Shown one piece after another: positions 9,383 to 18,889 of a stretch of 64,000 bases of DNA. How positions within the stretch are numbered: position 1 is the first letter of the stretch; the number at the start of each line of letters is the position of its first letter. A program made the translations under genes and the position numbers. Source of the DNA: Polaribacter sp. SA4-12. GTDB lineage: Bacteria; Bacteroidota; Bacteroidia; Flavobacteriales; Flavobacteriaceae. A model generated the notes under the pieces. The model was not told the origin of the DNA, searched no databases, and worked only from the letters and a program-made list of their open reading frames with translations. The stretch covers positions 1,126,001 to 1,190,000 of the forward strand of contig NZ_CP019334.1 of the NCBI RefSeq assembly GCF_002163675.1. Reading direction: 5' to 3'.

Positions 9383-9418
9383 AAAGATCAAATTTAATTA
9401 TTTGGTCTTTTTACTTTT
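9381..9418 (+). terminator. Terminator of the small transcript
   Basis: AAAAAGATCAAA (9381-9392) pairs over 12 bp, with one G-U, to TTTGGTCTTTTT (9401-9412) around an 8-nt loop. T-rich sequence follows. Confidence 0.75.
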
Positions 9419-9448
9419 ACAACACTTAAAAAATAAATTTTTTAATAT

Positions 9449-9482
9449 AAAAACCCAGAAACATTACATTTCTGGGTTTTCT
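9449..9482 (-). terminator. Terminator of ppdK
   Basis: On the minus strand, a 12-bp stem with CCCAGAAA and TTTCTGGG arms lies just beyond the ppdK stop and is followed by T residues. It may also stop leftover plus-strand transcription. Confidence 0.85.
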
Positions 9483-9505
9483 AATCAAAGTAAATTATGG
9501 AAGTT

Positions 9506-12235
9506 TTACTCAATTGATTTAATGGTTGCTTGTGCAGAAACTAATCTTGCAATTGGTACTCTATAAGGAGAACAACTCACATAATCCATACCAACATTAT
9601 AACAGAATTCAATAGAACTTGGTTCACCTCCATGTTCGCCACAAATACCAACTTTTAAGTTTGGTTTTGTACTTCTACCTCTTTCTGTACCTAAGATTAT
9701 TAATTGCCCTACTCCTTCTTGATCTAAGACTTCAAAAGGATCTACTTTTAAAATTCCTTTTTCTAAATAGATTGGCAAAAATTTACCAGCATCATCTCTA
9801 GAATATCCAAATGTCATTTGTGTTAAATCATTTGTACCAAAAGAAAAGAAATCTGCTTTTTCTGCTATTTTATCTGCCATTAAAGCTGCTCTTGGTATTT
9901 CGATCATAGTTCCTACAGAAAACTCAATAGTATTATTTCTTTCATCAAAAATAGTTGCTGCAGTAGTTCTAATTATTTCTTCTTGAAATTCATACTCTTT
10001 AACAGTACCCACTAAAGGAACCATAATTTCTGGTTTACAAATAATACCTTTTTCTTTTAAATTTAATGCAGCTTCTATAATTGCTCGCGTCTGCATTTCT
10101 GTAATTTCTGGATATGTATTTCCTAATCTGCAACCTCTATGACCTAACATAGGATTGAATTCTTCTAACTCAGAAACTTTACTTTTAACAGCTTGTAAAG
10201 TAATATGCATATCTTCTGCTAAATCTTTCTGTGTCGCTAATTGATGAGGAACAAATTCGTGTAATGGAGGATCTAGTAAACGAATCGTTACAGGGAAACC
10301 TTGCATAGCTTCAAAAATTCCTTCAAAATCTTCTCGCTGCATAGGTAATAAATCTTCTAAAGCTTGTTTTCTTCCTTTAACCGTTTCAGAAAGGATCATT
10401 TCTCTCATCGCTTTTATTCTGTCTAATTCGAAAAACATGTGCTCTGTTCTTGTTAACCCTATTCCTTGAGCTCCAAAACTTCTAGCAATTTTTGCATCTT
10501 TTGGACTATCAGCATTTGTTCTTACTTTCATTACTGAGTATTTGTCAGAAAGCTTCATCAATTCGGCAAATTCACCACTTAATCCTGGTTCCATTGTAGC
10601 AACTTTCCCTTCAATAATATTACCTGTAGAACCGTTTAAAGAAATCCAATCTCCTTCATGGTATTCATGATCTCCTACAGTTAAAGTTCTTTTTTTATAA
10701 TTTATTTTTAAAGCTCCTGCTCCAGAAATACAACATTTACCCATTCCACGTGCAACAACTGCAGCATGAGATGTCATTCCTCCTCTTGCAGTTAAAATAC
10801 CTTTTGCGATATTCATTCCTTCTAAATCTTCAGGAGAAGTTTCTATTCTTACTAAAATACTACTCTTATATTTATTTGCTTCATCAGCAAAAAATACAAT
10901 TTTACCAGTTGCAGCTCCGGGAGAAGCAGGTAAACCTTGTGCTATAACATTGGCTTTTTTTAATGCTTTTAAATCGAATATTGGGTGTAATAATTCATCC
11001 AATTTATTGGGTTCAACAATTAATAGAGCTTCTTTTTCATCAATCATTCCTTCTTTTAATAAATCTATTGCAATTTTCACCATTGCAGCACCTGTACGCT
11101 TACCGTTTCTGGTTTGAAGAATCCAAAGTTTTCCATCTTGCATTGTAAACTCCATATCTTGCATATCTCTATAATGCTTTTCTAACGTATTTTGATATGA
11201 ATTTAATTCCTTAAAAATTGAAGGCATTAATTCTTCTAAAGAAGGATAATTTTCAAGTCTATCTTCTTCTTCAACTTTTGCTAATTCTGCCCAACGTTTA
11301 GAACCAAGTTTTGTAATTTGTTGAGGAGTTCTAACACCAGAAACAACATCTTCTCCTTGTGCATTAATTAAATATTCTCCATTAAAAACATTTTCGCCAG
11401 TACCTGCATCACGAGTAAAACAAACTCCTGTCCCAGAATTTTCACTCATGTTTCCATAAACCATTGCTTGCACATTTACGGCAGTTCCCCAATCTGCAGG
11501 GTAACCATGCATATTTCTGTAATACACTGCTCTATTTCCATTCCAGCTATTAAAAACAGCAACTATTGCTCCCCAAAGTTGTTCCCAAGGATTTGTAGGA
11601 AAATCATGACCTGTATTTTTCTTTACAGCTACTTTAAAATCGAATACTAAATCTTTTAAATCTTGAATAGTAAATTCTGTATCTAATTCAATTTTTCTTT
11701 TTTCTTTTAAGTTCTCCATTATTTCCTCAAATGGATCTATATCTTCTTTTGAAGCTGGCTTCATACCTAAAACAACACTACCATACATTTGAATAAACCG
11801 ACGGTAAGAATCCCAAGCAAATTGCTCGTTATTTGTTTTTTTTACCAACCCTAAAACAACGTCATCATTCATTCCTAAATTTAGTACAGTATCCATCATT
11901 CCTGGCATAGAAACTCTTGCTCCTGAGCGCACAGAAACTAAAAGCGGATTTTCTTTATCTCCAAATTTTGTTCCCATTAAGGTTTCAATGTTTTCAATTG
12001 ATGATTCTACATCATGTAGAATCATCTCAACAACTTTTTCTTTTCCTAATAAGTTATATTCTGTACAAACTTCTGTAGTTATTGTAAATCCTGGAGGCAC
12101 AGGGATACCGATTGCACTCATTTCAGCTAAATTAGCTCCTTTACCACCTAATAGGTTTTTCATTTTGCTGTTTCCTTCAGCTTGTTTACCCCCAAATTTA
12201 TATACACGGGGTTTTACATTTTGTAATACTTCCAT
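9506..12235 (-). CDS. ppdK: Pyruvate, phosphate dikinase
   Basis: The enzyme interconverts pyruvate, ATP and Pi with PEP, AMP and PPi. The 909 residues match the family length. An N-terminal ATP-grasp domain (GGKGANLAEMSAIGIPVPPGFTI at 30-52, then VSVRSGARVSMPGMMDTVLNLG) is followed by the swivelling phosphohistidine domain, with catalytic His490 in GGMTSHAAVVARG. The C-terminal TIM barrel has RTEHMFF, FSFGTNDLTQ and Cys888 in YVSCSPYRVPIARL, the PEP/pyruvate-site acid. All key residues are present. The gene is monocistronic and convergent with the small AraC-linked transcript. Confidence 0.97.
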   Translation of the reverse strand: MEVLQNVKPRVYKFGGKQAEGNSKMKNLLGGKGANLAEMSAIGIPVPPGFTITTEVCTEYNLLGKEKVVEMILHDVESSIENIETLMGTKFGDKENPLLVSVRSGARVSMPGMMDTVLNLGMNDDVVLGLVKKTNNEQFAWDSYRRFIQMYGSVVLGMKPASKEDIDPFEEIMENLKEKRKIELDTEFTIQDLKDLVFDFKVAVKKNTGHDFPTNPWEQLWGAIVAVFNSWNGNRAVYYRNMHGYPADWGTAVNVQAMVYGNMSENSGTGVCFTRDAGTGENVFNGEYLINAQGEDVVSGVRTPQQITKLGSKRWAELAKVEEEDRLENYPSLEELMPSIFKELNSYQNTLEKHYRDMQDMEFTMQDGKLWILQTRNGKRTGAAMVKIAIDLLKEGMIDEKEALLIVEPNKLDELLHPIFDLKALKKANVIAQGLPASPGAATGKIVFFADEANKYKSSILVRIETSPEDLEGMNIAKGILTARGGMTSHAAVVARGMGKCCISGAGALKINYKKRTLTVGDHEYHEGDWISLNGSTGNIIEGKVATMEPGLSGEFAELMKLSDKYSVMKVRTNADSPKDAKIARSFGAQGIGLTRTEHMFFELDRIKAMREMILSETVKGRKQALEDLLPMQREDFEGIFEAMQGFPVTIRLLDPPLHEFVPHQLATQKDLAEDMHITLQAVKSKVSELEEFNPMLGHRGCRLGNTYPEITEMQTRAIIEAALNLKEKGIICKPEIMVPLVGTVKEYEFQEEIIRTTAATIFDERNNTIEFSVGTMIEIPRAALMADKIAEKADFFSFGTNDLTQMTFGYSRDDAGKFLPIYLEKGILKVDPFEVLDQEGVGQLIILGTERGRSTKPNLKVGICGEHGGEPSSIEFCYNVGMDYVSCSPYRVPIARLVSAQATIKSIE

Positions 12236-12421
12236 AATATGTTTTTAAATTATTTTTTATCTATGCTTAAAAAAAGCATGACTAAAGATACCTTTTAACT
12301 AAAAATTTAAAAATGATGCAAGTCATTTTATGAGCGTTTTAAAAATAAAAATAATTTACAAAGTGTCACAACTTAAATTTTGAGATGTCATTAATATGTA
12401 AACAAATTAAAACTCAAAACG

Positions 12422-13216
12422 ATGAAAAATAAAATTACTCTTATAGCATTCAGTTTATTTTTAGTATCCTCTATTTCTTTTGCTCAGAAAAAAGTGGAAG
12501 CTTCTAGTATTATGAAAGACATTAAAGCTGGAAAATCAATTTCTATTAACAATACAACAATTGTAGGTGTTTTAGATTTTACATATATGGATAATGCTAT
12601 GGAAAAACTTCCAAGCAAAAAGAAAAAAAGTTGGTTTAATTGGAGTTCTGGTAATTCTTCAAACGAAATCAAAAAAATGATAGATGTAAAGATTTCTTTT
12701 ACAAACTGTATATTTAAAGACGATGTTTTAGCTTATATACCAGATGAAGATTCTGGATATACATTTACAGCTAGTTTTGAAGATATTGCAGTTTTTAAAA
12801 ATTGTAAATTTGAACGTAAAGCAATGTTTAAATACTCTCGCTTTGAAAGAAATTCAGATTTTTCTGGTTCTTCATTCAATGATGATAGTACTTTTAAATA
12901 TGCCAAATTTGATAAAAATATTAGTTTTGAAAATACAACTTTTGATGAAATTGCTACTTTTAAATATGCTAAATTCAATAATAACGTAAGCTTCTATAAT
13001 GCTGTATTTAAAGACTCTGCAACATTTAAGTATACTAATTTTTCTGATGGTGTTTCCTTTAAAAATACAAAATTTGAAGAAGACTTAAACATTAAATATA
13101 TGAAAGTTTCTGGCGAGTTTAACATTACAAATATGAATGTATCTTATGACATAGACTCTAAGTACACTAAAATTAATGGAAAAAGCTTCAGTAAATACTT
13201 AATTGACAAAAAATAG
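12422..13216 (+). CDS. Secreted undecapeptide (pentapeptide-like) repeat protein
   Basis: Residues 1-22 are a signal peptide ending SFAQ. Residues 125-245 are about eleven perfect-length units of 11 residues in which Phe recurs at spacings of 5 and 6, for example FKYAKFDKNIS, FENTTFDEIAT and FKYAKFNNNVS. FKY-type and other units alternate, giving a 22-residue super-repeat. This is the Phe-rich style of the Pentapeptide_3 family and should fold as a right-handed beta solenoid. The region between (23-124) contains a basic patch SKKKKSWFNW. The protein is probably periplasmic or surface-located; its function is unknown. Nearby genes give no clue. Confidence 0.75.
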   Translation: MKNKITLIAFSLFLVSSISFAQKKVEASSIMKDIKAGKSISINNTTIVGVLDFTYMDNAMEKLPSKKKKSWFNWSSGNSSNEIKKMIDVKISFTNCIFKDDVLAYIPDEDSGYTFTASFEDIAVFKNCKFERKAMFKYSRFERNSDFSGSSFNDDSTFKYAKFDKNISFENTTFDEIATFKYAKFNNNVSFYNAVFKDSATFKYTNFSDGVSFKNTKFEEDLNIKYMKVSGEFNITNMNVSYDIDSKYTKINGKSFSKYLIDKK

Positions 13217-13304
13217 GTATTTATACCTGTTTTTTATTACTCAATAAGTTATAAATTGCACTCATAATGGGATAGGTTAGATTAGGGGCTAACTAAAACC
13301 AATC

Positions 13305-13345
13305 AAGTTAAGCTAGCTTCTTTTTAAAAGAAGCTAGCTTTCTTA
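13305..13345 (+). terminator. Probable terminator downstream of the repeat protein
   Basis: AGCTAGCTTCTTTT and AAAAGAAGCTAGCT form a perfect 14-bp inverted repeat with a tiny spacer, so the real loop must open the centre. A modest T-rich tail follows. It lies 95 nt after the gene. Confidence 0.6.
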
Positions 13346-13346
13346 T

Positions 13347-13522
13347 TTACTTTAAACTGATGAATTTTTTCCACAAATCGTTTTTATTAATTTGATCTTT
13401 TAAGTATTCGTTTATAATAAAAAAAAACTTTAGGATCTATTAATGAAGGACACTTAATTCCTACAAGTAAATCTTCAAAAAATTCATTTTAAATAAACAC
13501 AAAGAAATTTATCAAAAAAGAT
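13347..13522 (-). pseudogene. Decayed protein-coding remnant
   Basis: On the minus strand, three adjoining reading-frame pieces read like one protein: FDKFLCVYLK, then EFFEDLLVGIKCPSLIDPKV and FFYYKRILK, then KDQINKNDLWKKFISLK before a TAA at 13347. One-base shifts near 13490 and near 13410, both at A/T runs, would join them. No intact start is present. I do not recognise the family. It sits alone in the 13217-13627 gap, which otherwise holds only the terminator and the upstream region of the acyl-CoA ligase gene. Confidence 0.5.
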
Positions 13523-13627
13523 TTAATACATTATAAATATTATATTATTCTTAATAAAAAACTCTTATAATAAGTATTTGCGAAATCGATGTAAAATTCA
13601 TACTTTGCCTACTTCAAATAAATATTT

Positions 13628-15403
13628 ATGGCAATAGAAGTTAAAAGGTTATTCGATTTCCCTTATTATCAATTGGAGTCTTATAGTTTAGAGAAAGCGT
13701 TTATATCAAAAACGAGTGGTAGTTGGCAATCAATTACTACCCAAGAATATATTGACCAAGCCAATCAAATTAGTAGAGGATTAATAAGATTGGGTATAAA
13801 ACCTAACGATAAGATTGCTATAATTTCTTCTACCAATAGAACAGAATGGAATATTTGCGATATAGGTATTTTACAAACAGGTGCTCAAAATGTTCCTATT
13901 TATCCTACTATTAGTAAGGAAGATTATGAATATGTATTAAACCATTCAGAATCTATTTACTGTTTTGTTTCAGATAAAGAAGTCTTAAAAAAGATTAACA
14001 AAATAAAAAAGAAGACTAAATTAATAAAAGTTTTTACTTTTGATGATATTAAAGGTGAAGAAAGCTGGAATGAAGTATTAGAATTAGGAAAAGATGATAG
14101 CAATCAAAATGCTGTTGAAGAAAGAAAAAACGATGTAAAAGAAGATGATTTAGCTACTTTAATCTATACATCTGGAACAACAGGAAGACCTAAAGGTGTT
14201 ATGCTTTCTCATAAAAACATTGTTTCTAATGTTTTAAGTTCTGAAAAATGTGTTCCGTTTGATTATGGTAAATCTAAAGGATTAAGTTTCTTACCTGTTT
14301 GTCACATTTTTGAACGTATGATTTTATATCTATATCAATATTGTGGAGTCTCAATTTATTTTGCAGAATCTATTGAAAAACTTTCAGAAAATGCACAAGA
14401 AATTAAACCTCATGTAATGACTGCTGTACCACGTTTGTATGAGAAAATTTATGATAAAATAGTTTTAAAAGGAGAAACATTAACCGGTATTAAAAAAGGT
14501 TTATTCTTTTGGGCTTTAAATTTAGGTTTAAGGTACGAACCAAATGGCGCAAATGGTTGGTGGTATGAAAAAAAATTAAGTTTAGCTAGAAAATTAATTT
14601 TCTCTAAATGGCAAGCTGCTTTAGGTGGTGAATTAAAAATAATGGTTTCTGGAAGTGCTGCTTTACAACCAAGATTAGCAAGAGTCTTTGCAGCAGCAGG
14701 TATGCCAATTATGGAAGGTTATGGTTTATCAGAAACATCACCTGTTATTGCTGTAAATGACGAACGAAATAATGGTTTTAGAATTGGTACTGTAGGTAAA
14801 GTTATTGATGATGTTGAAGTAAAAATAGCAGAAAATGGAGAAATTATAGTAAAAGGACCAAATGTAATGTTAGGTTATTTTAAAGATCCAGAAAAAACAG
14901 CTAGTGTTATTAAAGGTGGTTATTTTTATACAGGTGATAAAGGAGAATTTGATAAAGATGGTTTCTTAAAGATTACTGGAAGAACTAAAGAAATGTTTAA
15001 AACTTCTGGAGGTAAATATGTTGTACCACCATTATTAGAAGGAGAATTAAAACAATCTTTATTTATAGAACAAGTAATGGTAATTGGTGAAGGAGAGAAA
15101 ATGCCAGCTGCTTTTATTCAACCTAATTTTGAGTTTATTAGAGAATGGATTCATCATAAAAAATTAGATATAGGAGATTCAAACCAAGATATTATTAGTT
15201 CTGATAGAGTTATAAAACGTATTCAAAAAGAAGTTGATAAGTGCAATAAAAACTTTGGTAAATGGGAACAAATTAAGCGTTTTGAACTTACGCCAGATGT
15301 TTGGTCTATTGAAGGTGGACATTTAACGCCTACAATGAAAATGAAACGTAAAATTATAAGAGAAATTTATCAAGATTTATTCGATAAAATATATAGAGTA
15401 TAA
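13628..15403 (+). CDS. Long-chain fatty acid--CoA ligase (AMP-forming)
   Basis: This 591-residue adenylate-forming enzyme activates fatty acids to acyl-CoA. Signature motifs are the P-loop LIYTSGTTGRPKGVMLSH (about 178-195), the A5 motif GYGLSETSPV, the YTGDKGEFDKDGFLKITGR hinge region, and KEMFKTSGGKYVVPP with the downstream lysine region MKRKIIREIY. The N-terminal NRTEWNICDIGILQTGA stretch fits the FadD15/long-chain group. It is a lone gene with its own terminator. The substrate chain length is inferred from family resemblance only. Confidence 0.93.
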   Translation: MAIEVKRLFDFPYYQLESYSLEKAFISKTSGSWQSITTQEYIDQANQISRGLIRLGIKPNDKIAIISSTNRTEWNICDIGILQTGAQNVPIYPTISKEDYEYVLNHSESIYCFVSDKEVLKKINKIKKKTKLIKVFTFDDIKGEESWNEVLELGKDDSNQNAVEERKNDVKEDDLATLIYTSGTTGRPKGVMLSHKNIVSNVLSSEKCVPFDYGKSKGLSFLPVCHIFERMILYLYQYCGVSIYFAESIEKLSENAQEIKPHVMTAVPRLYEKIYDKIVLKGETLTGIKKGLFFWALNLGLRYEPNGANGWWYEKKLSLARKLIFSKWQAALGGELKIMVSGSAALQPRLARVFAAAGMPIMEGYGLSETSPVIAVNDERNNGFRIGTVGKVIDDVEVKIAENGEIIVKGPNVMLGYFKDPEKTASVIKGGYFYTGDKGEFDKDGFLKITGRTKEMFKTSGGKYVVPPLLEGELKQSLFIEQVMVIGEGEKMPAAFIQPNFEFIREWIHHKKLDIGDSNQDIISSDRVIKRIQKEVDKCNKNFGKWEQIKRFELTPDVWSIEGGHLTPTMKMKRKIIREIYQDLFDKIYRV

Positions 15404-15420
15404 TTTTATTATTAATAGAT

Positions 15421-15460
15421 AAAAAAAGTAGCTTAGGTTAAACCTAAGCTACTTTTTTTT
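15421..15460 (+). terminator. Terminator between the acyl-CoA ligase and helicase genes
   Basis: AAGTAGCTTAGGTT/AACCTAAGCTACTT forms a stem with A and T runs on either side, so it can serve both converging genes. Confidence 0.9.
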
Positions 15461-15520
15461 GTCCAAAATTGAATATTTTTATATTTATTTCAATCAATTC
15501 TTAACTATTAAGCGTTTGTT

Positions 15521-18499
15521 TTATGTTGGCATTTCAAACATATTTAAATGTTTTTTTAATATCCCTGAAGGGATATTTTTTGTTTCATCAAAAATTCTAG
15601 TATCTCCAAATAAAATAAAGCTATCTCTAGCTCTTGAAACAGCAACATTCAACATATTTGGCTTATTATCTCTATCAAAAAACAAAACACCTTCATCTTT
15701 ATTGCTATAAACAGAACTAAACAATACAATACTACGTTCTGCTCCTTGAAGCGCATGTACAGTTCCTAACTTTATCTTATTCACTTTAAAACCAGATTCT
15801 ATTAAAGCTTTAGAAAGTTCTGTTTTCTGACTAGCAAATGGTGTTATAATGCCTAAAACACTTTCAATAGAATCTACATTATAGGCTTTTTCTATATCTC
15901 CTTTATGCATATTCAGCCACAAAATAATCGCTTTAACTTCGTTTAAATTATGACGACTATTAAATTTACGTTCACTAAAACCATCTACGTGGTACGCCAT
16001 CATAGAAGCAAATAATTGATCTTTATGCGCCTTCCCTTTCATTGGTTTTAAAATACCATCGTACGCTAATTCATTACAAAAACCAATAATTTCATCATTA
16101 CACCTTCTGTGTTCTAATAATAACAAGCCATTTTCCTTTTTGGTAACTAAAGGTGTTTGATATTCACAAGCATTTTGAGCCATTTTCATGATACTTCCAC
16201 TAGAAGCTAAAAAACCAATTTCATTTAAATATTCATTTTGTGAATGGTCTGTAACAATATTTTGGTTGATTAAATTTCCAAAATCAATTTTTGGAGGAAT
16301 AGACCAAATTGGTTCTATCTGTTTTAAATCTCCAACAACAATTGCTTTTTGTGCTAATGAAAATATAGGAATACTAACCTCGGGAGTTACTTGTCCTGCT
16401 TCATCAATAATCAATAAATCTAAAAAATTGAATAATGGTAAGTATTCGAAAATAGGCTTTCCGTGTTCATTTTCTCCTTGAAATTGACTGAATAAAAAAT
16501 GTGTCGGAGCAGTATATAAAGTTGCCACAAAACAAGGTGTTAGCATTGCTCTACGTTTCCATTTTGCAATTACAATCTTCTCCCCTGTTCCTTTTTCTGT
16601 TTCATTTTCTAGTACATCTTGTGTTTCTAAAATCCATCTTGCTTCCCAATAATGTGTCGCTAATAAAAAAGCTTTATGACGTAAACTTAAATCTATTTCG
16701 TCATAAAAGAATCGATGTGTTTTATCATTAGATTCCATTTTTTCATATTCAAATTCCCACATTTGAGCTTCTGAAATAAAAGGATATCCTGTAATATTAT
16801 TTTGATGTTTCCAGTTTTTTAATTTTAAGTTTGATGACAAAGCCAAATTAAGATCTGCAATACATTTTTTTATAAAAACTAACGCTTTTTCATCGCTAAT
16901 AAGTGTTTCTTTATCAATAATAAAAAGATGTTCAGAATTGGATGTATTTTCTTCTGAATCAATTTTAAAATAACGCTTTATCTCATTAATAAAACCATCT
17001 CCTTTAGCAAGTACCTTTATCTTGACAATAATATCTCTCCATTCTTGTAATTTAGAAATTTTAATCACATTTTTTTTAATGTGATTATTCTTATCAAGCA
17101 GTAAATTATTAACTTTTTCAATAGAAAATAAATAGTTTTGAGAAATCTGAACTCCTTCTATCAAATTATCTTCCATTACAGTAATTTCTTCCTGAAGGTG
17201 TTGACAAACATCATCTAATGAACTAGCTCCAAAACCAAAATATTCATGATATTTACTATAATAAAAATGCTCAGCATTCAATAAATATTCTTCATTTTCT
17301 AGATCACATAAAGTTCCTTCGTTACCAAACATATTCCCTTTTAGGTAATTTATGTTTTTTAAAGATTTTTCACTTTTAGAACTAGATGGTAAATAAGTTG
17401 CATACCCATTAAAACCAGGAATCCAGCGTTCTGCTAAATTGCCCATGTCACTTTTAGAGTTAATAAAACTATCTATAATATTTGTTACTGCTTGGTTATT
17501 TGTTGAACACGCTAAAATAACTGGCGCATCTTCACCTCTAATAGCTGCTCTAACAACCTCTGTAGCTACTAAACTTTGTAATAAAGTAGTTTTACCAGTT
17601 CCTGGAGGTCCATTTACTGCTGTAATAGCATTTTCTTCAGCTGTAAAATAAGATAATAACGTTTTTCGTTGACTAATAGAAAGAGGAAACTCATTAGACA
17701 TTTGTCCTAAATGTAAATGATTAAAATCTAAAAAACCTTTATCGGTAATCGGATCTCTTCGCTCTCTATTAATAGGATTTATTATTTTTGAAATTAACGG
17801 TAACTCTTCAGTCTCATTTATTAAATTTTCATACAAAAAGAGAATGCTTTTTGCTGCTGAAATCTTAGAACTTCTAGCAAAATAAGTAATGTTATGATTG
17901 GTCTTATATCCTTCAGCTCTATAATCACTTATATCTCCATAAGTAATTTCTGAAAAAACTAAATTAATATACTCCCAATAGGAGCTCCACGCTAATCCTT
18001 CTTCTTCATTTTCAATTTCAGGTTTTTCTATTTCTCTCGTTTCTGATATTGTTTCAATTGATGAAAAGATAAAATCGTTTCCAACCTCAGCAATTGGATC
18101 TAAATAATTACGAACTATTAATGGAAATATTTCTCTTGGAGCAGTTAATTGACCTAAGCGATTTACTCTAGCCGTTATCCAAAATGGATGAATTGATTTT
18201 TGTTTGAATTTAGGATCATTCGATTGAAAATCTAACTGAAAAGGAGCAATAATAATCTCAGTATCAAAAACTTTGTACCAATTATCACTATCTTTTTTGG
18301 TGATTCCTTTTAGTCTATTGATTCTTTTCTCTTCAATATCAAGCATGTCAGCAGCATTCTTTGAGTTAATAGTTGCCGTACTTAAATCGCAATAATTTTG
18401 ATTAAATAAGTTTTTAATTCTAGAAATGTCAACAGCTAAATTTTCACTGTCTGTTAAACTATTTTTATAATAATTCAACCAGTTTTTTAAGTTGCTCAT
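15521..18499 (-). CDS. Large SF1 (Upf1/DNA2-like) helicase
   Basis: This 992-residue protein carries Walker A GPPGTGKTTLL near residue 300 and Walker B LLIIDEAGQVTPE near residue 698. These are followed by VVGDLKQIEPIW (motif III), EHRRCNDEI, GTVHALQGAERS (motif V) and VAVSRARDSFILFGD (motif VI). The roughly 390-residue insert between motifs Ia and II, partly coiled coil, is typical of the Upf1/DNA2/IGHMBP2 branch. The first 290 residues match nothing I recognise. No nuclease motif is visible. It could act in RNA or DNA metabolism. A solitary helicase of this size could also be defence-related, but no partner gene adjoins it. A weak -7 match lies at 18550-18557 (minus strand). Confidence 0.8.
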   Translation of the reverse strand: MSNLKNWLNYYKNSLTDSENLAVDISRIKNLFNQNYCDLSTATINSKNAADMLDIEEKRINRLKGITKKDSDNWYKVFDTEIIIAPFQLDFQSNDPKFKQKSIHPFWITARVNRLGQLTAPREIFPLIVRNYLDPIAEVGNDFIFSSIETISETREIEKPEIENEEEGLAWSSYWEYINLVFSEITYGDISDYRAEGYKTNHNITYFARSSKISAAKSILFLYENLINETEELPLISKIINPINRERRDPITDKGFLDFNHLHLGQMSNEFPLSISQRKTLLSYFTAEENAITAVNGPPGTGKTTLLQSLVATEVVRAAIRGEDAPVILACSTNNQAVTNIIDSFINSKSDMGNLAERWIPGFNGYATYLPSSSKSEKSLKNINYLKGNMFGNEGTLCDLENEEYLLNAEHFYYSKYHEYFGFGASSLDDVCQHLQEEITVMEDNLIEGVQISQNYLFSIEKVNNLLLDKNNHIKKNVIKISKLQEWRDIIVKIKVLAKGDGFINEIKRYFKIDSEENTSNSEHLFIIDKETLISDEKALVFIKKCIADLNLALSSNLKLKNWKHQNNITGYPFISEAQMWEFEYEKMESNDKTHRFFYDEIDLSLRHKAFLLATHYWEARWILETQDVLENETEKGTGEKIVIAKWKRRAMLTPCFVATLYTAPTHFLFSQFQGENEHGKPIFEYLPLFNFLDLLIIDEAGQVTPEVSIPIFSLAQKAIVVGDLKQIEPIWSIPPKIDFGNLINQNIVTDHSQNEYLNEIGFLASSGSIMKMAQNACEYQTPLVTKKENGLLLLEHRRCNDEIIGFCNELAYDGILKPMKGKAHKDQLFASMMAYHVDGFSERKFNSRHNLNEVKAIILWLNMHKGDIEKAYNVDSIESVLGIITPFASQKTELSKALIESGFKVNKIKLGTVHALQGAERSIVLFSSVYSNKDEGVLFFDRDNKPNMLNVAVSRARDSFILFGDTRIFDETKNIPSGILKKHLNMFEMPT

Positions 18500-18889
18500 G
18501 TATTATTTTAGAATTCGTAGTTAGTAGTTTTAATAAAAAATCGAATGCGAATATATACTTTTAGATGTTTATTCTTGTTGAATTAAGCACCATTATTAAA
18601 TAGAAAAACTAGAATGAATCGTTAATTATTGATGGTTAAGTTATTAATTGAATTTTCATTTAATAATGAAGTAATAACATTTTTGATAGACACTATTTTA
18701 GTAAAACTATTCTATCTAGTTCAGTTTATCCTTTACATATTCGAAAACATGTAAAATAAGCACTGTTAGAAGAAATACCAAATAAGTAAGACATTGCTCA
18801 GCTTTAGAATTTAAGTTTCATTAGTGTGTCTAAAACAAAAACTCATAAAAGTAAAAAGGAAGCAATAGTATTAATCAATATTGAAGGAT
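18500..18889. other. Gene-free gap upstream of the helicase gene
   Basis: I find no convincing gene, RNA or repeat here. A 30-codon coding-like stretch on the plus strand (about 18806-18900, containing SKTKTHKSKKEAIVLINIEG) is closed upstream by a stop and has no start or context. Confidence 0.5.

Noticed and set aside
9348..9566. A 72-codon plus-strand reading frame after the AraC gene
   Set aside because: It starts inside the 26-codon frame, runs through two strong terminator hairpins and overlaps the end of ppdK on the other strand. Its composition is not protein-like.
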